From Pilasporangium apinafurcum (Eukaryota > Oomycota > Peronosporomycetes > Pythiales > Pythiaceae), in NCBI GenBank assembly GCA_001600495.1, contig BCKE01000066.1, forward strand, positions 176,245 through 240,244: a DNA stretch of 64,000 bases, read 5' to 3'. Position numbers and translations under genes: made by a program. Numbering within the stretch: the stretch's first letter is position 1; the number at the start of each line of letters is the position of its first letter. Positions 28,832 through 39,573 of the stretch are shown here, in pieces. The notes beneath the pieces are model-generated. The model was not told where the DNA came from. It made no database searches and was given only the letters and a program-made list of their open reading frames with translations.

Positions 28832-31800
28832 TCAAAACCGTCCAAACTGTGTTCTATCTTCTCCTACACTCATGCTTGGGGTAAACTGAGCCTTCATCAC
28901 TTCTTCATACAGCAGATCCTTAAGCGTCTGTGGATCCCATGGCAACTGCGAGTAGTCCGTTTGCATCAACTTCGTCGCTACTTCCGGTCGGCAGACCTGT
29001 TCCATCCGTTCATCACGCCATTGGCTCACATAAGGATGCTGCAGAGCTTCTTGTGCTGTGATGCGATGAGCGGGGTCAAACTGTAGCAATTTGTCTAGCA
29101 AATCCAGTCCGTCCGGGTTCGCCTCGGGGAAAATTTCCTCCCATTTCACTTTTTCCACCTTTTCGCTTTGGATGAGAAATTGTCGACCAGCGTACCGTCG
29201 TGCAACAGGGTTGTCACAAAAGCTAAAGGTTGTCGGTGTCCCAACCACTTCAATAATCACCTTCAGTTGATCGACATAGGAAGTACCAGGAAACATGATT
29301 CTTCTACCCAATAGTTCCGCAAAAATGCAGCCAATCGACCACATGTCGATGGCTTTCGTGTACATATTCGCCAACAATAGCTCGGGTGCTCGATACCAAC
29401 GCGTGACAACGTACTCCGAGAGTCCTTCTGCTAAATCACGGTCGTTCGCGTGGCGTGCGAGTCCGAAGTCACAAATTTTCAATTGGCAATCCGAGTTGAT
29501 GAGGATGTTACTGGGCTTTAGATCGCGATGCAGGACATTGGCCGAATGCAAGTAGTTGATACCGCATAAAAGCTGGTAGATGAAATATTGTATTTGGTCA
29601 TCACTCAGATACTCTTTCGAGTGGATCACTCGACACAAATCCATCTCCATCAGCGGTTGGATGATATACAAATCCTCGAAATGATCATAGTCAAGTGGTT
29701 TCTGGAGCTCATGGATACCCATCAAACAAGGATGGAAACCGATTTCATTCATCAGCCGGATCTCTCGTAAAGCCAGCATGGCGACTTTTGGATGACGAAG
29801 GAATTGGCCCAATTTCTTAATGGCATATGTGCCTCCATTAACGAAATCGCTAGCAGCAATCACTTCGCCATAAGTGCCTTTTCCCACGATCTTGACCATC
29901 CGATACTTTTCAGAAAGCTGATATCGCACGCCGTTGATCACAAATTGATGCATCACTTCTTCTTGTTCTGCCGCAGGCGATGCTACGAACCGTGCTGCAT
30001 TCGTAAACGCCCGAAAACTGCTGTTACTACTGCGGGAGTTTGTCGTCGAGGATTCGCTTGCATCGTCTGAAAAGCTACTTCCTCGATAACCTGAAGAGCG
30101 CAATGACGACTCACGCTGCGAACGTCTTGCGGCGGAAAGCGACGAAATCGTTAATCCGAGCTGAAGTTTGCCGAAAAAGCTCTGGTGGTCATTGGACAAC
30201 ACATAACTCTGGGTTTCCATCATCAAATCTGAGTTATTACCATTCTTGCGATTTTTTCTTCGTCGACTATTGGTGTTAATCTTGTCGTTCAAAAAACTCG
30301 CCAAGTTGACATGCGTTCGTGCTATGACTTCTCGGTTAGCATCACGACAAAATTCGATCAACAGGATTGTGTTATCGTCACGAGATAGTCGATCGAATTG
30401 CAGATGGAGCATCTGGTTGTAGACGTAGACTAAAGACCCATCTTTACTTGGAATAGACTCCGCTTTCCCACTAGTCGAATTGGTTTCACCAACATCAGTG
30501 GAGCAATCGAGAGGAGCAGTGGAGCGCGACTGTGCTTCTGTATGCCAAACGCCTTCAAATTCATTTGTATCCAGCGAACATCGAACGAAAAATTTCTGGG
30601 GGAATACCGTTCGCAGTAAGAACGTGAGAACATAAACATAATTAACGAAAGAAGACAGGAGAGAAGAATGGGAGAGTGACTTACATCTTTCTGAAATTCT
30701 GAGTGGCGTACGCCGCTGATCTGTTGGAGAAGGACGGAAACAGTGTACCCACCGACAAAAGACTCACGGATCCGCTCCGAAAGCGATGGCAATGTAAGAT
30801 TTGTGGTGAATCCTGGTGCTTTGAATACCACACCAGATGCGACGACATCACCAAAAATCTCCCATCGACTAGCAAGCCCACCGCCGTTGGGTTTGAAATG
30901 AAGCTTATGTGTCCATTGCTGCATGAATGTCGTCTGGTTGTAGCGCACTTGCATTGTTTCTCGTCCAGATACGACCACGATGCGATTATGCTGCTTCGTA
31001 GAGCTCTCTTCTTCTTCGATGTCGATTACTTCAACACTGAATTGTTGGAAACTCACCGACTGTGATAGTCTTGTGAAATACTCTAATACGCCGTTGTACC
31101 CACGATACTTGCCTTCAAATGGCACCATCGGTAGATAGTTAGAGCGTAGAATGATATCAGGGCTCAATAACGAGAAAAAACGTGTGATGATATGATCCAT
31201 CGGTGGAAACACACTGCTTTTGCTGATAGGATGATTCGGTTCAACTGCAGTGAAAATCGATTGGATTTTTTTGCTGCTACTGCTACTCGTACCGGATCCA
31301 TTGGAGATCCCCATGCTAGCGCGTTCAGTCGTCACAATCCCTGCAGTTTGTTGTGCAAATTCGGCTCCACTCGTTCCATTAGTAGTAGCAGCGATATATG
31401 CGTCCACGTTTACGCGATCTGACAACGCCGCGTAGAAATATTCGTAACCAGCATAAAAGTGCTGAATATTTGTGCATAAATTCTTGGCTGATGGCCACAA
31501 AGCCCCTGAGAGATCAAAATTTTGGATCGCATTGGCCGCATACTGCAGCCAAACGTACTTAGTTGCTTCCGAGTTCGTTCGGAAATGCAGTTGATGGCCT
31601 TTCTCCGTTTCCAGCGTGAAGCGAAATTGTGAGCACGTTTCACGGTCTTGCTGGGCCTCTTTTGTATTCGAAGATTGTGTGATTGACGCAGTTGAAGAAG
31701 TTAAAGTGACGGATGATCCATTAGTAGTCGATGATGCTGATGGAAGCGTCTCCTCGACATCCCATACTTTAAAGAGATTTACGCGGTTGGAGAAACCAAA

Positions 31801-32067
31801 TTTACCTTTCTTGATCTTGGATTTCTCCGGTTGATGACGTGCATCTTCCTCGGATAAATAGCAATAGAGCGACCGTCCACGCAGGACGAAATAGTACGTC
31901 TCCCAGTGTTTGAGCCAGTCGGAGCGCTTCTGCAAATAGCCTTCCCAGTGGAATTTCAATGGGATTTTCGTGGGAATGGACGATACTGAGAGCGACGACG
32001 ATGGACGTCCAGCGGATGGAGATGCTTTGGGAGCGACATCCAATGAGATCTGCTCCATCGCCGTCAT
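28832..32067 (-). CDS. MAP kinase fused to PH, SnoaL-like and C2-like domains (one intron)
   Basis: Exons are 32067-30685 and 30595-28832, joined phase 0 across an 89-nt intron (GTAAGT...CCCCCAG), giving 1,048 residues. Order: PH domain (about 39-172; FHWEGYLQKRSDWLKHWETYYFVL is at its start), a linker, an NTF2/SnoaL-like fold (about 280-420; YRGYNGVLEYFTRL), a C2-like region across the splice (about 462-570; NQMLHLQFDRLS, LLIEFCRDAN), a Ser-rich spacer and a kinase (about 692-996). Kinase motifs: GKGTYGEV, YAIKKL, HRDLKPSNIL, DFGLAR and the CMGC-type VVTRWYRAPE. The activation lip is SEY, where classical MAPKs have TEY. Exon 2 is open from its first base with no stop, so treating the kinase as a separate gene is not needed. 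The start could also be 32058 or 32151. Confidence 0.85.
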
Positions 32068-32652
32068 ACAAAAGAGAGAAAGAGGGAGTCGACAGTTCCC
32101 TTCGACAGCTTCTTCACTTTTTCGATAATGCGCTCTTGGGGAACAAAGCATAACGAGATCAAGCCACGTTGATTACGGTCACCAAAATTTACATCCATTT
32201 TTAACTATTAATGGGATAAAAACGTATTTATGAAATAATGGCCTGGCTCATGGCTCGAAAACGAGACAAAGGCGACCAGCTTAGTTTTGTTGTTATAGTT
32301 GGTGGCTTCACAACTACCGTCAACTATAAGTGATTGACTGCAGATGCTATAAACACACAGAGTGCAATACAGATCAGAGTGACGACGGCTGCGAATGAAG
32401 CGCGAAAAATCAGTAGAAGTTGTCAAGCTTTTTGACCTTGAGAAAATGGGAGTGCAAATTGAAGAACACACAAAAAAAGAGGATATTATGTCTGGCTTTG
32501 CTGCGACATGGCTGAGCATGTGTGGACCACTCTAAAACTGGAGCTACTTCACACTAATTTCGATTATGAACTGCAAGTTTTTTCTGAGAAATTCTGAGAA
32601 TGGCAATGGAAAGACAGAGATCAGAAACCAAAGAAGCACGAAGCGCGTCGAG

Positions 32653-33137
32653 ATGGAAGGGGGAAGAAGAAGCAGTATGAGTGGCCAGAACAGTGGAAGG
32701 AAACGAGCGCTGAGTGATGCAAAGGATCGGACGAGTCTGTCTCGAGGAGAGGAGGGGAATGGAAATGCTATTGAGACGGAGATGAAGCGGCTGCGACTCG
32801 CATACGATAGCTACGGAGGTACAAATGGATGCTGTAAAGAACATGAAATGATAGTCAGCTCATTTCTCTTTCTGTTGTAGGCACCAATGCGTTTTGGCAC
32901 ATCCATGATAGCAATAACCACAACCACACAGTCGAAGACATGGAAACAGACGACGATATACCTGCGTTGGGGGAGTACACGCAGATGAATGCGCTGTTGC
33001 GAGAGCTCCATTTTCAGCGACAATGGCGGAAATTCCAGAACGAGCGTGTCCTGCAGCTGCGTGACCGTGCAGGATTCATGGAACACCGTAATGTAGCGGA
33101 AACACCCAAGGCGTTTCTACAGGACCCACGTATTTGA
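32653..33137 (+). CDS. unrecognised small protein, two exons
   Basis: Exons 32653-32818 and 32881-33137 join (phase 1) to 140 residues; the 62-nt intron has GTACAA and TTGTAG ends. The N-terminal half is Ser/Arg/Lys-rich with a possible nuclear signal (SGRKRALSDAKD, MKRLRLAYD). The second half is acidic (EDMETDDDIPALGEY) then helical (MNALLRELHFQRQWRKFQNE). An upstream in-frame ATG at 32566 would add 29 residues. It is divergently placed to the PH-MAPK gene. I do not recognise the family; a nuclear role is a guess. Confidence 0.65.
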
Positions 33138-33768
33138 ATAGGTTTCACAATTAATTATTTACACATCAATCACTCTCGTGTTCTCCATCATCATCTTCCG
33201 CATTCTCGAACGACCACGCAGACAATTTCCAACAATAATCTAGTCGCCATCCAGTAGTGCAAGTATTTAACCTGTGGATCTGATTTTGATGACTTAATAT
33301 CAATACCTCTCTAATGGCCGTTAATTTCTGATGAATGAAAAACACACGATTGACGCCAAGGGATGGAGATGACCATGAGATTGCTCAGATGTATGCAAAA
33401 GGTTCAAGCAGATATTGACTTGATCTGCCAATATAAATCTACCCGAATCAAGCGAGGCAGTTGTTAGCTTTCATGCTGGTTGATTGTGCAATCAAAAGAT
33501 TGTCTGAATTCTTGGCTTAGATACATGACAACGATACGTTAGTTGAATGAGATGAAGATGTGCGTGAGTATGGCTGCAAGGCTGATTATATTTAATGAGT
33601 TATTTAAATACTTATTGTGTACTCGAATGATATGCACACTCACTAATGAGTGAATATCATCTAGAAATGTACATTATTTGCTTACAAAAGCGATCCCAAT
33701 TTCTTCCGTGCTGCATTATCTAATAAGTTCCAAGTCTTCATTTTGCCTTTAGACAGGTAGATACAAGA
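33138..33768. other. intergenic, no gene seen
   Basis: 631 bases with no recognisable coding sequence. It should include the promoter of the Rh-type transporter that starts at 33769; a TTTGCCTTTAG stretch just upstream of the ATG may be an intron end within the 5' leader. Confidence 0.45.
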
Positions 33769-35156
33769 GTGATGACATCAGAGAAAACTCAGCTTTTGGG
33801 TGGCACTACGCTGCAGACAAGTGGGCAAGTCCATCATCATCATCACCTTGCATCTAATCCGATGCATGGGCTAGCAGTGAACGAGGGATTTGTGACATCG
33901 CTCCTCACTTTCCACACTATATGTCTGATCTCTTTCGCACTTCTCTTTGACACGAGCAACACCACCAACACCAACATCACGGATAAAAATGCAGTAGATT
34001 CCACTCATTTGCGAGGATCCTACACCATGTATATGGACGTCCATGTGATGATCTTCATTGGTTTTGAGTTCCTCATGACCTTTCTACGAAAGTACAGCTT
34101 CAGTGCCGTCTCGCTCACGTTCACCACCGCCATGATGGCTTTACAATGGGGGATTATTGTTGTGACGTTGGTTCACCAATTGCTGAGTAATGATAGAATT
34201 CGTACCAAGACCATGGACGTCGAAACACTACTCAAGGGTAATTTCGCGACTGGTGCGGTATTAGGCCGAGCCACCTCCACACAGCTGGTTTGGATGGTAT
34301 TTCTTGAGATTTTCGTCTACGCACTCAATGAGTTCCTTCTCCCCAAGAAACTACAAGTGATCGACGCAGGTGCGTCCCTGGTCATCCACACGTCTGGAGC
34401 GTTCTTTGGCTTGGCGGTTTTTATGCAACTTTGTGTGCCATCCATCCATGAGCAATACCACAACGCTTCACGCTACACGCCCGACATATTCGCCATGATC
34501 GGTACGCTGTTCCGCTGGATGTATTGGTCTTCGTTCAATTCTGCTTTGGTGCCTGTTGATGGATTCCGACAAGAGCGCGCGGTGATCAACACGGTTTTGC
34601 ACTTGCTAGGTCTTGTGCTACTACATTTGCAGCTTGCCTGTTGATCTCACGGGACAAGAAGTTCGATATGATGCATTTACAAAACGCTACATTAGCTGGT
34701 GGAGTGGCCATGGGCGCTTCATGTGACTTGGCGCTCAGCCCTACAATTTCTATCGCTGTGGGGTTCTTCGCTGGTTTGGTATCAACCTTTGATTATGGTT
34801 ACATCAGTGGATTTCTGGAAGATCGGATGCATCTGGCGGATACATGTGGTGTGCTGAACCTCCACGATCTGCCTGGAGTCATTGGTGGTGTCGTCTCTGG
34901 TTTGGCCTCCATGGGCATCTCGGATGGATATTATAGCGGCGAGATCCTACTGAGTATTTATGCTGCGCGCCATCACCGCTCAGCACTTGAACAAGGCGGT
35001 TATCAGCATTTGGTCACGGTGGTGACAGTTGCGATTACGGTCGTATCTGGACTGGTAGTCGGTAAATTGCTTAACTCCAAGCTCTTCCGCAAGCAGCAAC
35101 AGAAATATGAAGACGACGAGTGGTTTCATTTACCTAAAATGCCTCACCAGCTTTAA
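33769..35156 (+). CDS. Rh-type ammonium transporter with one frameshift
   Basis: Two overlapping frames together encode a full Rh glycoprotein-like channel of about 460 residues with some 11-12 membrane segments. Family text includes YMDVHVMIFIGFEFLMTFL, NATLAGGVAMGASCDLALSP, FGLAV and DTCGVLNLHDLPGVIGG. The first frame runs into TGA at 34642. To stay in register with RAVINTVLHLLGLVL followed by ATTFAACLLISRDKKFDMMH the frame must shift near 34615, equal to one missing base. This may be a sequencing error or a real mutation. The first pore histidine is kept (IHTSGAFFGL), but the second pore-histidine position (CGIHNLH in relatives) reads CGVLNLH. Confidence 0.8.
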
Positions 35157-35450
35157 AGCCACTGCTTTAGTAGACTGTATCTTCGAAAGATTAACAAGCT
35201 CAGTTGCGTTGAGACATATTCAGGCAATAAGCGAAATTGTACCAGGAATTGATTTTGGAAATGTGAACTGTTATGTCAGAAGCAGACTGTCCATCCTAGG
35301 TAAACGATCCAAAGAGTGCAAAGCAACATTGTGGGCAATTCGCAGAATCCAAGCATTTTTTTTAGTTTTTTGCATTCGAGATTCCAAAATTATGGAACTT
35401 ACTTACAACTTCATGCCCTTCTTCATTCTCATATGTTAACAAAAGCAACT

Positions 35451-36485
35451 TTAATTGGCGTCAGGGAGCGTCGAAGTAGCCAATTGCGCAGCAAATTCAC
35501 GTTCCGACTCGAAGAGCGGCGACGAGAGGTAACGTTCACCGAAGCTGGGCAGAATAGTCACAATCAGCTTGCCGGCGTTTTCTGGGCGCTTGGCCAACTT
35601 CAGACTTGCGACGACAGCCGCACCTGAAGATGGACCAACCAACATGCCTTCTTCCAATGCCAATCTCTTGGACATAGCAAACGCTTCTGGCACGCTGGCA
35701 GTGATGACTTCGTCAATCAAGTCACGTTCCAAGATCTTTGGCACGAAACCAGCACCAATACCTTGGATCTTGTGGGGAGCTGGGTTGCCACCAGAGAGCA
35801 CAGGACTTTCTTCTGGTTCCACGGCAATGATCTGCACGCTTGGCTTCTTGGGCTTGAGGTAACGAGCCGTACCGGTAATGGTGCCACCAGTACCGACACC
35901 ACTGACGAAGAAGTCCACCTGTCCATCAGTATCGTTCCAGACTTCCGGACCCGTAGTCTCGTAATGAATCTTTGGATTCGCTTCGTTCTCGAATTGCTGC
36001 AACGACAGCGAGTTAGGCGTATTGCGCACAATTTCTTCGGCTTTCATCACCGCACCCGTCATGCCACGCGCACCAGGGGTCAACACGACGTTGCAACCAA
36101 ACGATTTGAGCAGAATACGACGCTCCATAGACATGGAGTCAGGCATGACCAACGTCAGCTTGTATCCACGCACAGCAGCAGCGAACGCCAACCCAATACC
36201 AGTGTTACCACTCGTGGGTTCCACGATAAGCGTGTCCTTCTTCAGTTTTCCGGACTGTTCGGCGGCGAGAATCATGCTGAGGCCGATACGATCCTTCACG
36301 CTCGCACATGGTTCCATGAATTCGCACTTGACGGCGATCTTGGCCACGCAGCCTTCAGTCACGTGGTTCAAATACACCAGTGGAGTCTTGCCAATCAACT
36401 CAGTCATGTCGTTGGCGATGTGCAGGCTGCGTGCACTACGTCGCAGTGTGCGGCTGCTGTTGTTGAGGAGACGACGAGCAAACAT
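35451..36485 (-). CDS. cysteine synthase (O-acetylserine sulfhydrylase), mitochondrial-type leader
   Basis: 344 residues from the ATG ending at 36485. The frame is open further upstream, but [20 protein letters not shown] is a clear organelle leader. PLP-binding lysine in [10 protein letters not shown]; the asparagine loop [10 protein letters not shown]; phosphate loop [36 protein letters not shown] near the end. It makes cysteine from O-acetylserine and sulfide. There is no cystathionine-beta-synthase haem or CBS-pair domain. Convergent with the Rh transporter, 294 bp away. Confidence 0.93.
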   Translation of the reverse strand: MFARRLLNNSSRTLRRSARSLHIANDMTELIGKTPLVYLNHVTEGCVAKIAVKCEFMEPCASVKDRIGLSMILAAEQSGKLKKDTLIVEPTSGNTGIGLAFAAAVRGYKLTLVMPDSMSMERRILLKSFGCNVVLTPGARGMTGAVMKAEEIVRNTPNSLSLQQFENEANPKIHYETTGPEVWNDTDGQVDFFVSGVGTGGTITGTARYLKPKKPSVQIIAVEPEESPVLSGGNPAPHKIQGIGAGFVPKILERDLIDEVITASVPEAFAMSKRLALEEGMLVGPSSGAAVVASLKLAKRPENAGKLIVTILPSFGERYLSSPLFESEREFAAQLATSTLPDAN

Positions 36486-36558
36486 AGTTGGCCGATAGAG
36501 AAAGAGAAAGGGAAAAAGAGAGAGGCGAGAGCTTCTTCTTTGGTGGCGGAGGCTACTT

Positions 36559-36568
36559 CGGAAATGAG
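36559..36568 (-). promoter_or_regulatory. oomycete-type initiator for cysteine synthase
   Basis: On the minus strand the sequence reads CCTCATTTCC, 74-83 bp upstream of the ATG, matching the oomycete initiator consensus (TCAYTYY-like). The leader after it is C/T-rich. The rest of 36569-37039 shows no gene. Confidence 0.45.
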
Positions 36569-37039
36569 GAGCTCCTGACCAGATGCACTTGTATCCCGCC
36601 GATGGAATATTTACCAAAACACGTTATATTTTTTATGAAAAGCATACCTATTTTTGGTGAGCGGATGCTAATCAAGTCTTTCTTCTAAAACGGCCCAAAA
36701 CGAACGACGAGATTAAATAGGGACGTCTGATTGGCTAATATTATCCAATAACGTTTCTTATCTTGCAACCTTGGATGATTTTGAGTGTTTCGAACTGTTG
36801 ATTGGACAGTTTTTATCACAGCATCACACCCTTGATAAAGTGACCTACTTTAGTGACTGCAATAGATACAGTGGACCAATTCCACATTTGCACAAACAGG
36901 TTCTTGTCAATTGATCAACTCAGTCATTTACTTTTTTCTCTTTCACTTTCCATTATCAACACGGCGACACACCAAAATGCACTCCATCTTCATATGTCGC
37001 CAATAATCACTATAAACAACAGGAAAAGATCGAATCCAC

Positions 37040-38974
37040 TCATTCCAAGTACCTTCGTCGAACGATCAGTTTCTTGGCGTCAGAGTTCATGTACCCACGG
37101 ATGAGAAATTTACCAAAGCGGTTTCGACCACGCCCAAAAACCTCATAACTTGTCGCCTCGATGGCATCTATGCTGTCCTCCACCTCGCTCTCTCCATCTT
37201 CGTTCGGCATGGGCACAAAATGCAACTCCAGCTGATCGTCGCGAATCTTCAGATTTCGCCCACTAAACTGTCGAAAGTTAAAATACCCGCTGTATTTCCC
37301 AGAGTACGGCCGCCGATCGCCATCCTGTCGGTTATGTAAATAACTGGATGTGTATTCGAATTTGCTCACGCGCGGCGGATCTGCCTGGAAGTCGTCTTCA
37401 CAGAACGCCCACATGCCTATGAAACACGCTCGATGGTTGCCTCGGAACGTATACGTACCTTTCAGTATGGGAAACTCATGCTCTTCGTCCGAGATGTTTT
37501 TGAAAATGTCGAATTCAACCGGCACTGCGCGCTTGCTTGTCGTTTGGAGAGTTGCTTGCTCGATTGGTGCGCGACGTTGCTTTTTCCGCTTTGGCGTATC
37601 GTGCCACTCGTCATTTTCTTTTTCTTCTTCATCACTACTACTACTACTACTACTACTACCACTACTACTACTACTACCACTACTACTACTACTACTACTA
37701 CTGGAATTCGAGGAACTACTACTGCTACCGGAATCACTGACAAGTACGATGGTTCCATCGCTATCTTCATCTGCTAATGTGTGTCCAGCTATAGGATTTT
37801 GCTGCTGTGAGCTCATTCGGTCTTCTTCCCTATCGAAATGATAATATGCATCATGGTATTTCGCTGTGATGGGAATCACTGTATCTTCTCCATCCATATC
37901 TGCATCCGCAAACCACTGTTCCCCTTCATCCTCCTCGACAACTGGGGTAATCTGGCTGACTTCACCAGGATGTTGTCCTTTGCTAAAATCGACAGGTACT
38001 GATTCAGTTTTCTTTATAGTCGACTGATCTTTCCTGTCGATCATGATTTCGGTTTGATTTTTTTTTGTATCGATCGAATTTGTGGCTGATTCCGATGATT
38101 GGGCTTGCTGCTCTTGCGGCTGGCCATCATCATCACACTGTTTTTTCTCGTTGACAAATAATTCTTTTGCGTCTTCGTCCTCATTTCTCTCCATTTGGGC
38201 AGATGTTGGAATGTCGCTGATATCAAGTAAAGAAGCGCTTCGTTGGGTGTCGGTCATACGTTCTGATTCAATTGTGCACCCCATCTGCATAGTGTGTCTT
38301 ATCTTATGTTGTGCCTGCTGTTCCATGTCCTCTTCTATAGCAAATGTCTCATCCACTTGTTTCTCCTTTGGCATAGATGGACCTGATGATTGCTCCTTTT
38401 CAAACGTTAGGGAAGAAGTTGCAGTAATCTCTCGGTTAGACATGCTTTCAGTAGATGTCGCAGTCAACTGCTCAAGTGTCTGCTCTAGCTGTTGCTTGGT
38501 TTGCACACTAGTATTTTCTGCATCTTCACCTCCAACCTTCACTTCTTTGGTAGAGTCAACAACTGTGCTATCGCGTTCTTTGACCGTCGCCGATTCGGGA
38601 GATCCAGATGCTGAGGTGATGATACTCACCGTCGCTCCAAAAGGTTCTGGAGAATGCTGCCTATTCGCATTCGTCTTTTTACCAGCTGATATGCTAGATT
38701 GGCCCTCCATAGCTACTTCGCTTTGCTCTCCTCCTGATTCATTCGCGACAGCAGCCTCTATTCTCTCCACAGATCGCTTAGGTATCTCCACTGTATCCTT
38801 TCCTCTGCCCACGAGATCATTCACAGTGCTGTTCATTGTCTCCTTCATTGATCCTGTCAACGTACTCGACACTCCTTCCACTACTCCAATATCATGGTCG
38901 CTGCTATCCACATCGAAGGACTGATTCTCCATTCGCACGTTCTCTTTACCGTCTTCGTCTGCCGCCATTCTCAT
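37040..38974 (-). CDS. acidic Ser-rich protein with unrecognised C-terminal domain
   Basis: 644 residues, single exon. The first 440 are low-complexity and acidic, with a pure Ser/Gly tract (about 415-455) encoded by an AGT repeat and a basic patch (TPKRKKQRRAPI) that may be a nuclear signal. The last 150 residues look folded: FPILKGTYTFRGNHRACFIG, MWAFCEDDFQADPPRVSKFEY, KYSGYFNFRQ, LELHFVP, YEVFGRGRNRFGKFLIRGYM, then basic RRRYLE. The pattern of alternating beta strands suggests a compact beta domain. I do not recognise the family. It is divergent to RPB10, 200 bp away. Confidence 0.75.
   Translation of the reverse strand: MRMAADEDGKENVRMENQSFDVDSSDHDIGVVEGVSSTLTGSMKETMNSTVNDLVGRGKDTVEIPKRSVERIEAAVANESGGEQSEVAMEGQSSISAGKKTNANRQHSPEPFGATVSIITSASGSPESATVKERDSTVVDSTKEVKVGGEDAENTSVQTKQQLEQTLEQLTATSTESMSNREITATSSLTFEKEQSSGPSMPKEKQVDETFAIEEDMEQQAQHKIRHTMQMGCTIESERMTDTQRSASLLDISDIPTSAQMERNEDEDAKELFVNEKKQCDDDGQPQEQQAQSSESATNSIDTKKNQTEIMIDRKDQSTIKKTESVPVDFSKGQHPGEVSQITPVVEEDEGEQWFADADMDGEDTVIPITAKYHDAYYHFDREEDRMSSQQQNPIAGHTLADEDSDGTIVLVSDSGSSSSSSNSSSSSSSSSGSSSSSGSSSSSSSSDEEEKENDEWHDTPKRKKQRRAPIEQATLQTTSKRAVPVEFDIFKNISDEEHEFPILKGTYTFRGNHRACFIGMWAFCEDDFQADPPRVSKFEYTSSYLHNRQDGDRRPYSGKYSGYFNFRQFSGRNLKIRDDQLELHFVPMPNEDGESEVEDSIDAIEATSYEVFGRGRNRFGKFLIRGYMNSDAKKLIVRRRYLE
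37634..37702. repeat. ACT trinucleotide microsatellite inside a coding region
   Basis: About 23 units of ACT with a few CCA interruptions. Read on the minus strand it is AGT and GGT, coding the Ser/Gly tract of the acidic protein, so length change would alter the protein without shifting frame. Confidence 0.9.
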
Positions 38975-39143
38975 CCGCCCATTGCAATTTCAAAAATGTT
39001 TCTCTTCCAAACTTTACAGCAATCGCACTTTAATGAAAAACAACATTAATATAATGTGATTGGTAGAAAATATTTTGTTTTGATTTTTGATTGGATTAAA
39101 TCCACTACGAACCAATTGGTTGGGCTTCCAGTTGTCCACTCTC

Positions 39144-39150
39144 TCACTTT
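39144..39150 (+). promoter_or_regulatory. oomycete-type initiator for RPB10
   Basis: TCACTTTCAC lies 31 bp upstream of the RPB10 ATG within a C/T-rich stretch, fitting an oomycete initiator. Confidence 0.5.
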
Positions 39151-39174
39151 CACTAACAAGTACACAAGAAGAGG

Positions 39175-39478
39175 ATGATCGTCCCTGTGCGCTGCTTCAC
39201 GTGTGGGAAGGTGTTGGCCAACAAATGGGAGACGTACCTCGGGCTACTGCGTGCGGATTACACAGAACGCGACGCGCTGGATGAATTGTCGCTGAAACGC
39301 TATTGCTGTCGTCGTATGATGCTCACGCATGTCGATCTCATTGAGAAACTGCTGCATTACAACACAGGAGGTTCGTGTGGTATTCATGGTGGTGATTGAT
39401 TATGTGGTGGCTCGCCGTGCTTATCAATAATGTGATTATATGGACATTTATACAGCGATTGAACGTGGTGATGATTAA
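39175..39478 (+). CDS. RPB10: RNA polymerase subunit RPB10 (RPABC5), two exons
   Basis: Exons 39175-39370 and 39456-39478 give 72 residues. [19 protein letters not shown] and [20 protein letters not shown] are near-identical to RPB10 of other eukaryotes, including the CxxC...CC zinc site. This small zinc subunit is shared by RNA polymerases I, II and III. Reading straight through the intron gives a tail of [14 protein letters not shown]. Splicing at GTTCGT with acceptor TACAG gives HYNTGAIERGDD, a more typical acidic end, so the 23-nt last exon is favoured. Convergent with ORC3. Confidence 0.88.
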
Positions 39479-39573
39479 AGAAATGAAAGAACGAGAAGCA
39501 TCCGAGTGTCAACGGTTCTAACAATCATCGCCGACCAGCTTCCGCCATATTTTTTTTTCTTTTTTATCGTCTA

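Noticed and set aside
28832-30412. Treating the kinase as a separate gene starting at 30412
   Set aside because: The frame is open upstream to a good acceptor at 30596 and joins the PH/SnoaL frame in phase; starting at 30412 would cut a C2-like region.
35763-36578. 271-codon plus-strand frame opposite cysteine synthase
   Set aside because: Antisense to an unmistakable cysteine synthase; translation is His/Thr/Arg-rich with no family features.
37350-38924. Long plus-strand open frames (up to 280 codons) opposite the acidic Ser-rich gene
   Set aside because: They are antisense shadows of the low-complexity minus-strand gene; their text is poly-Tyr, poly-Leu or Ser/Cys-rich with no domain.
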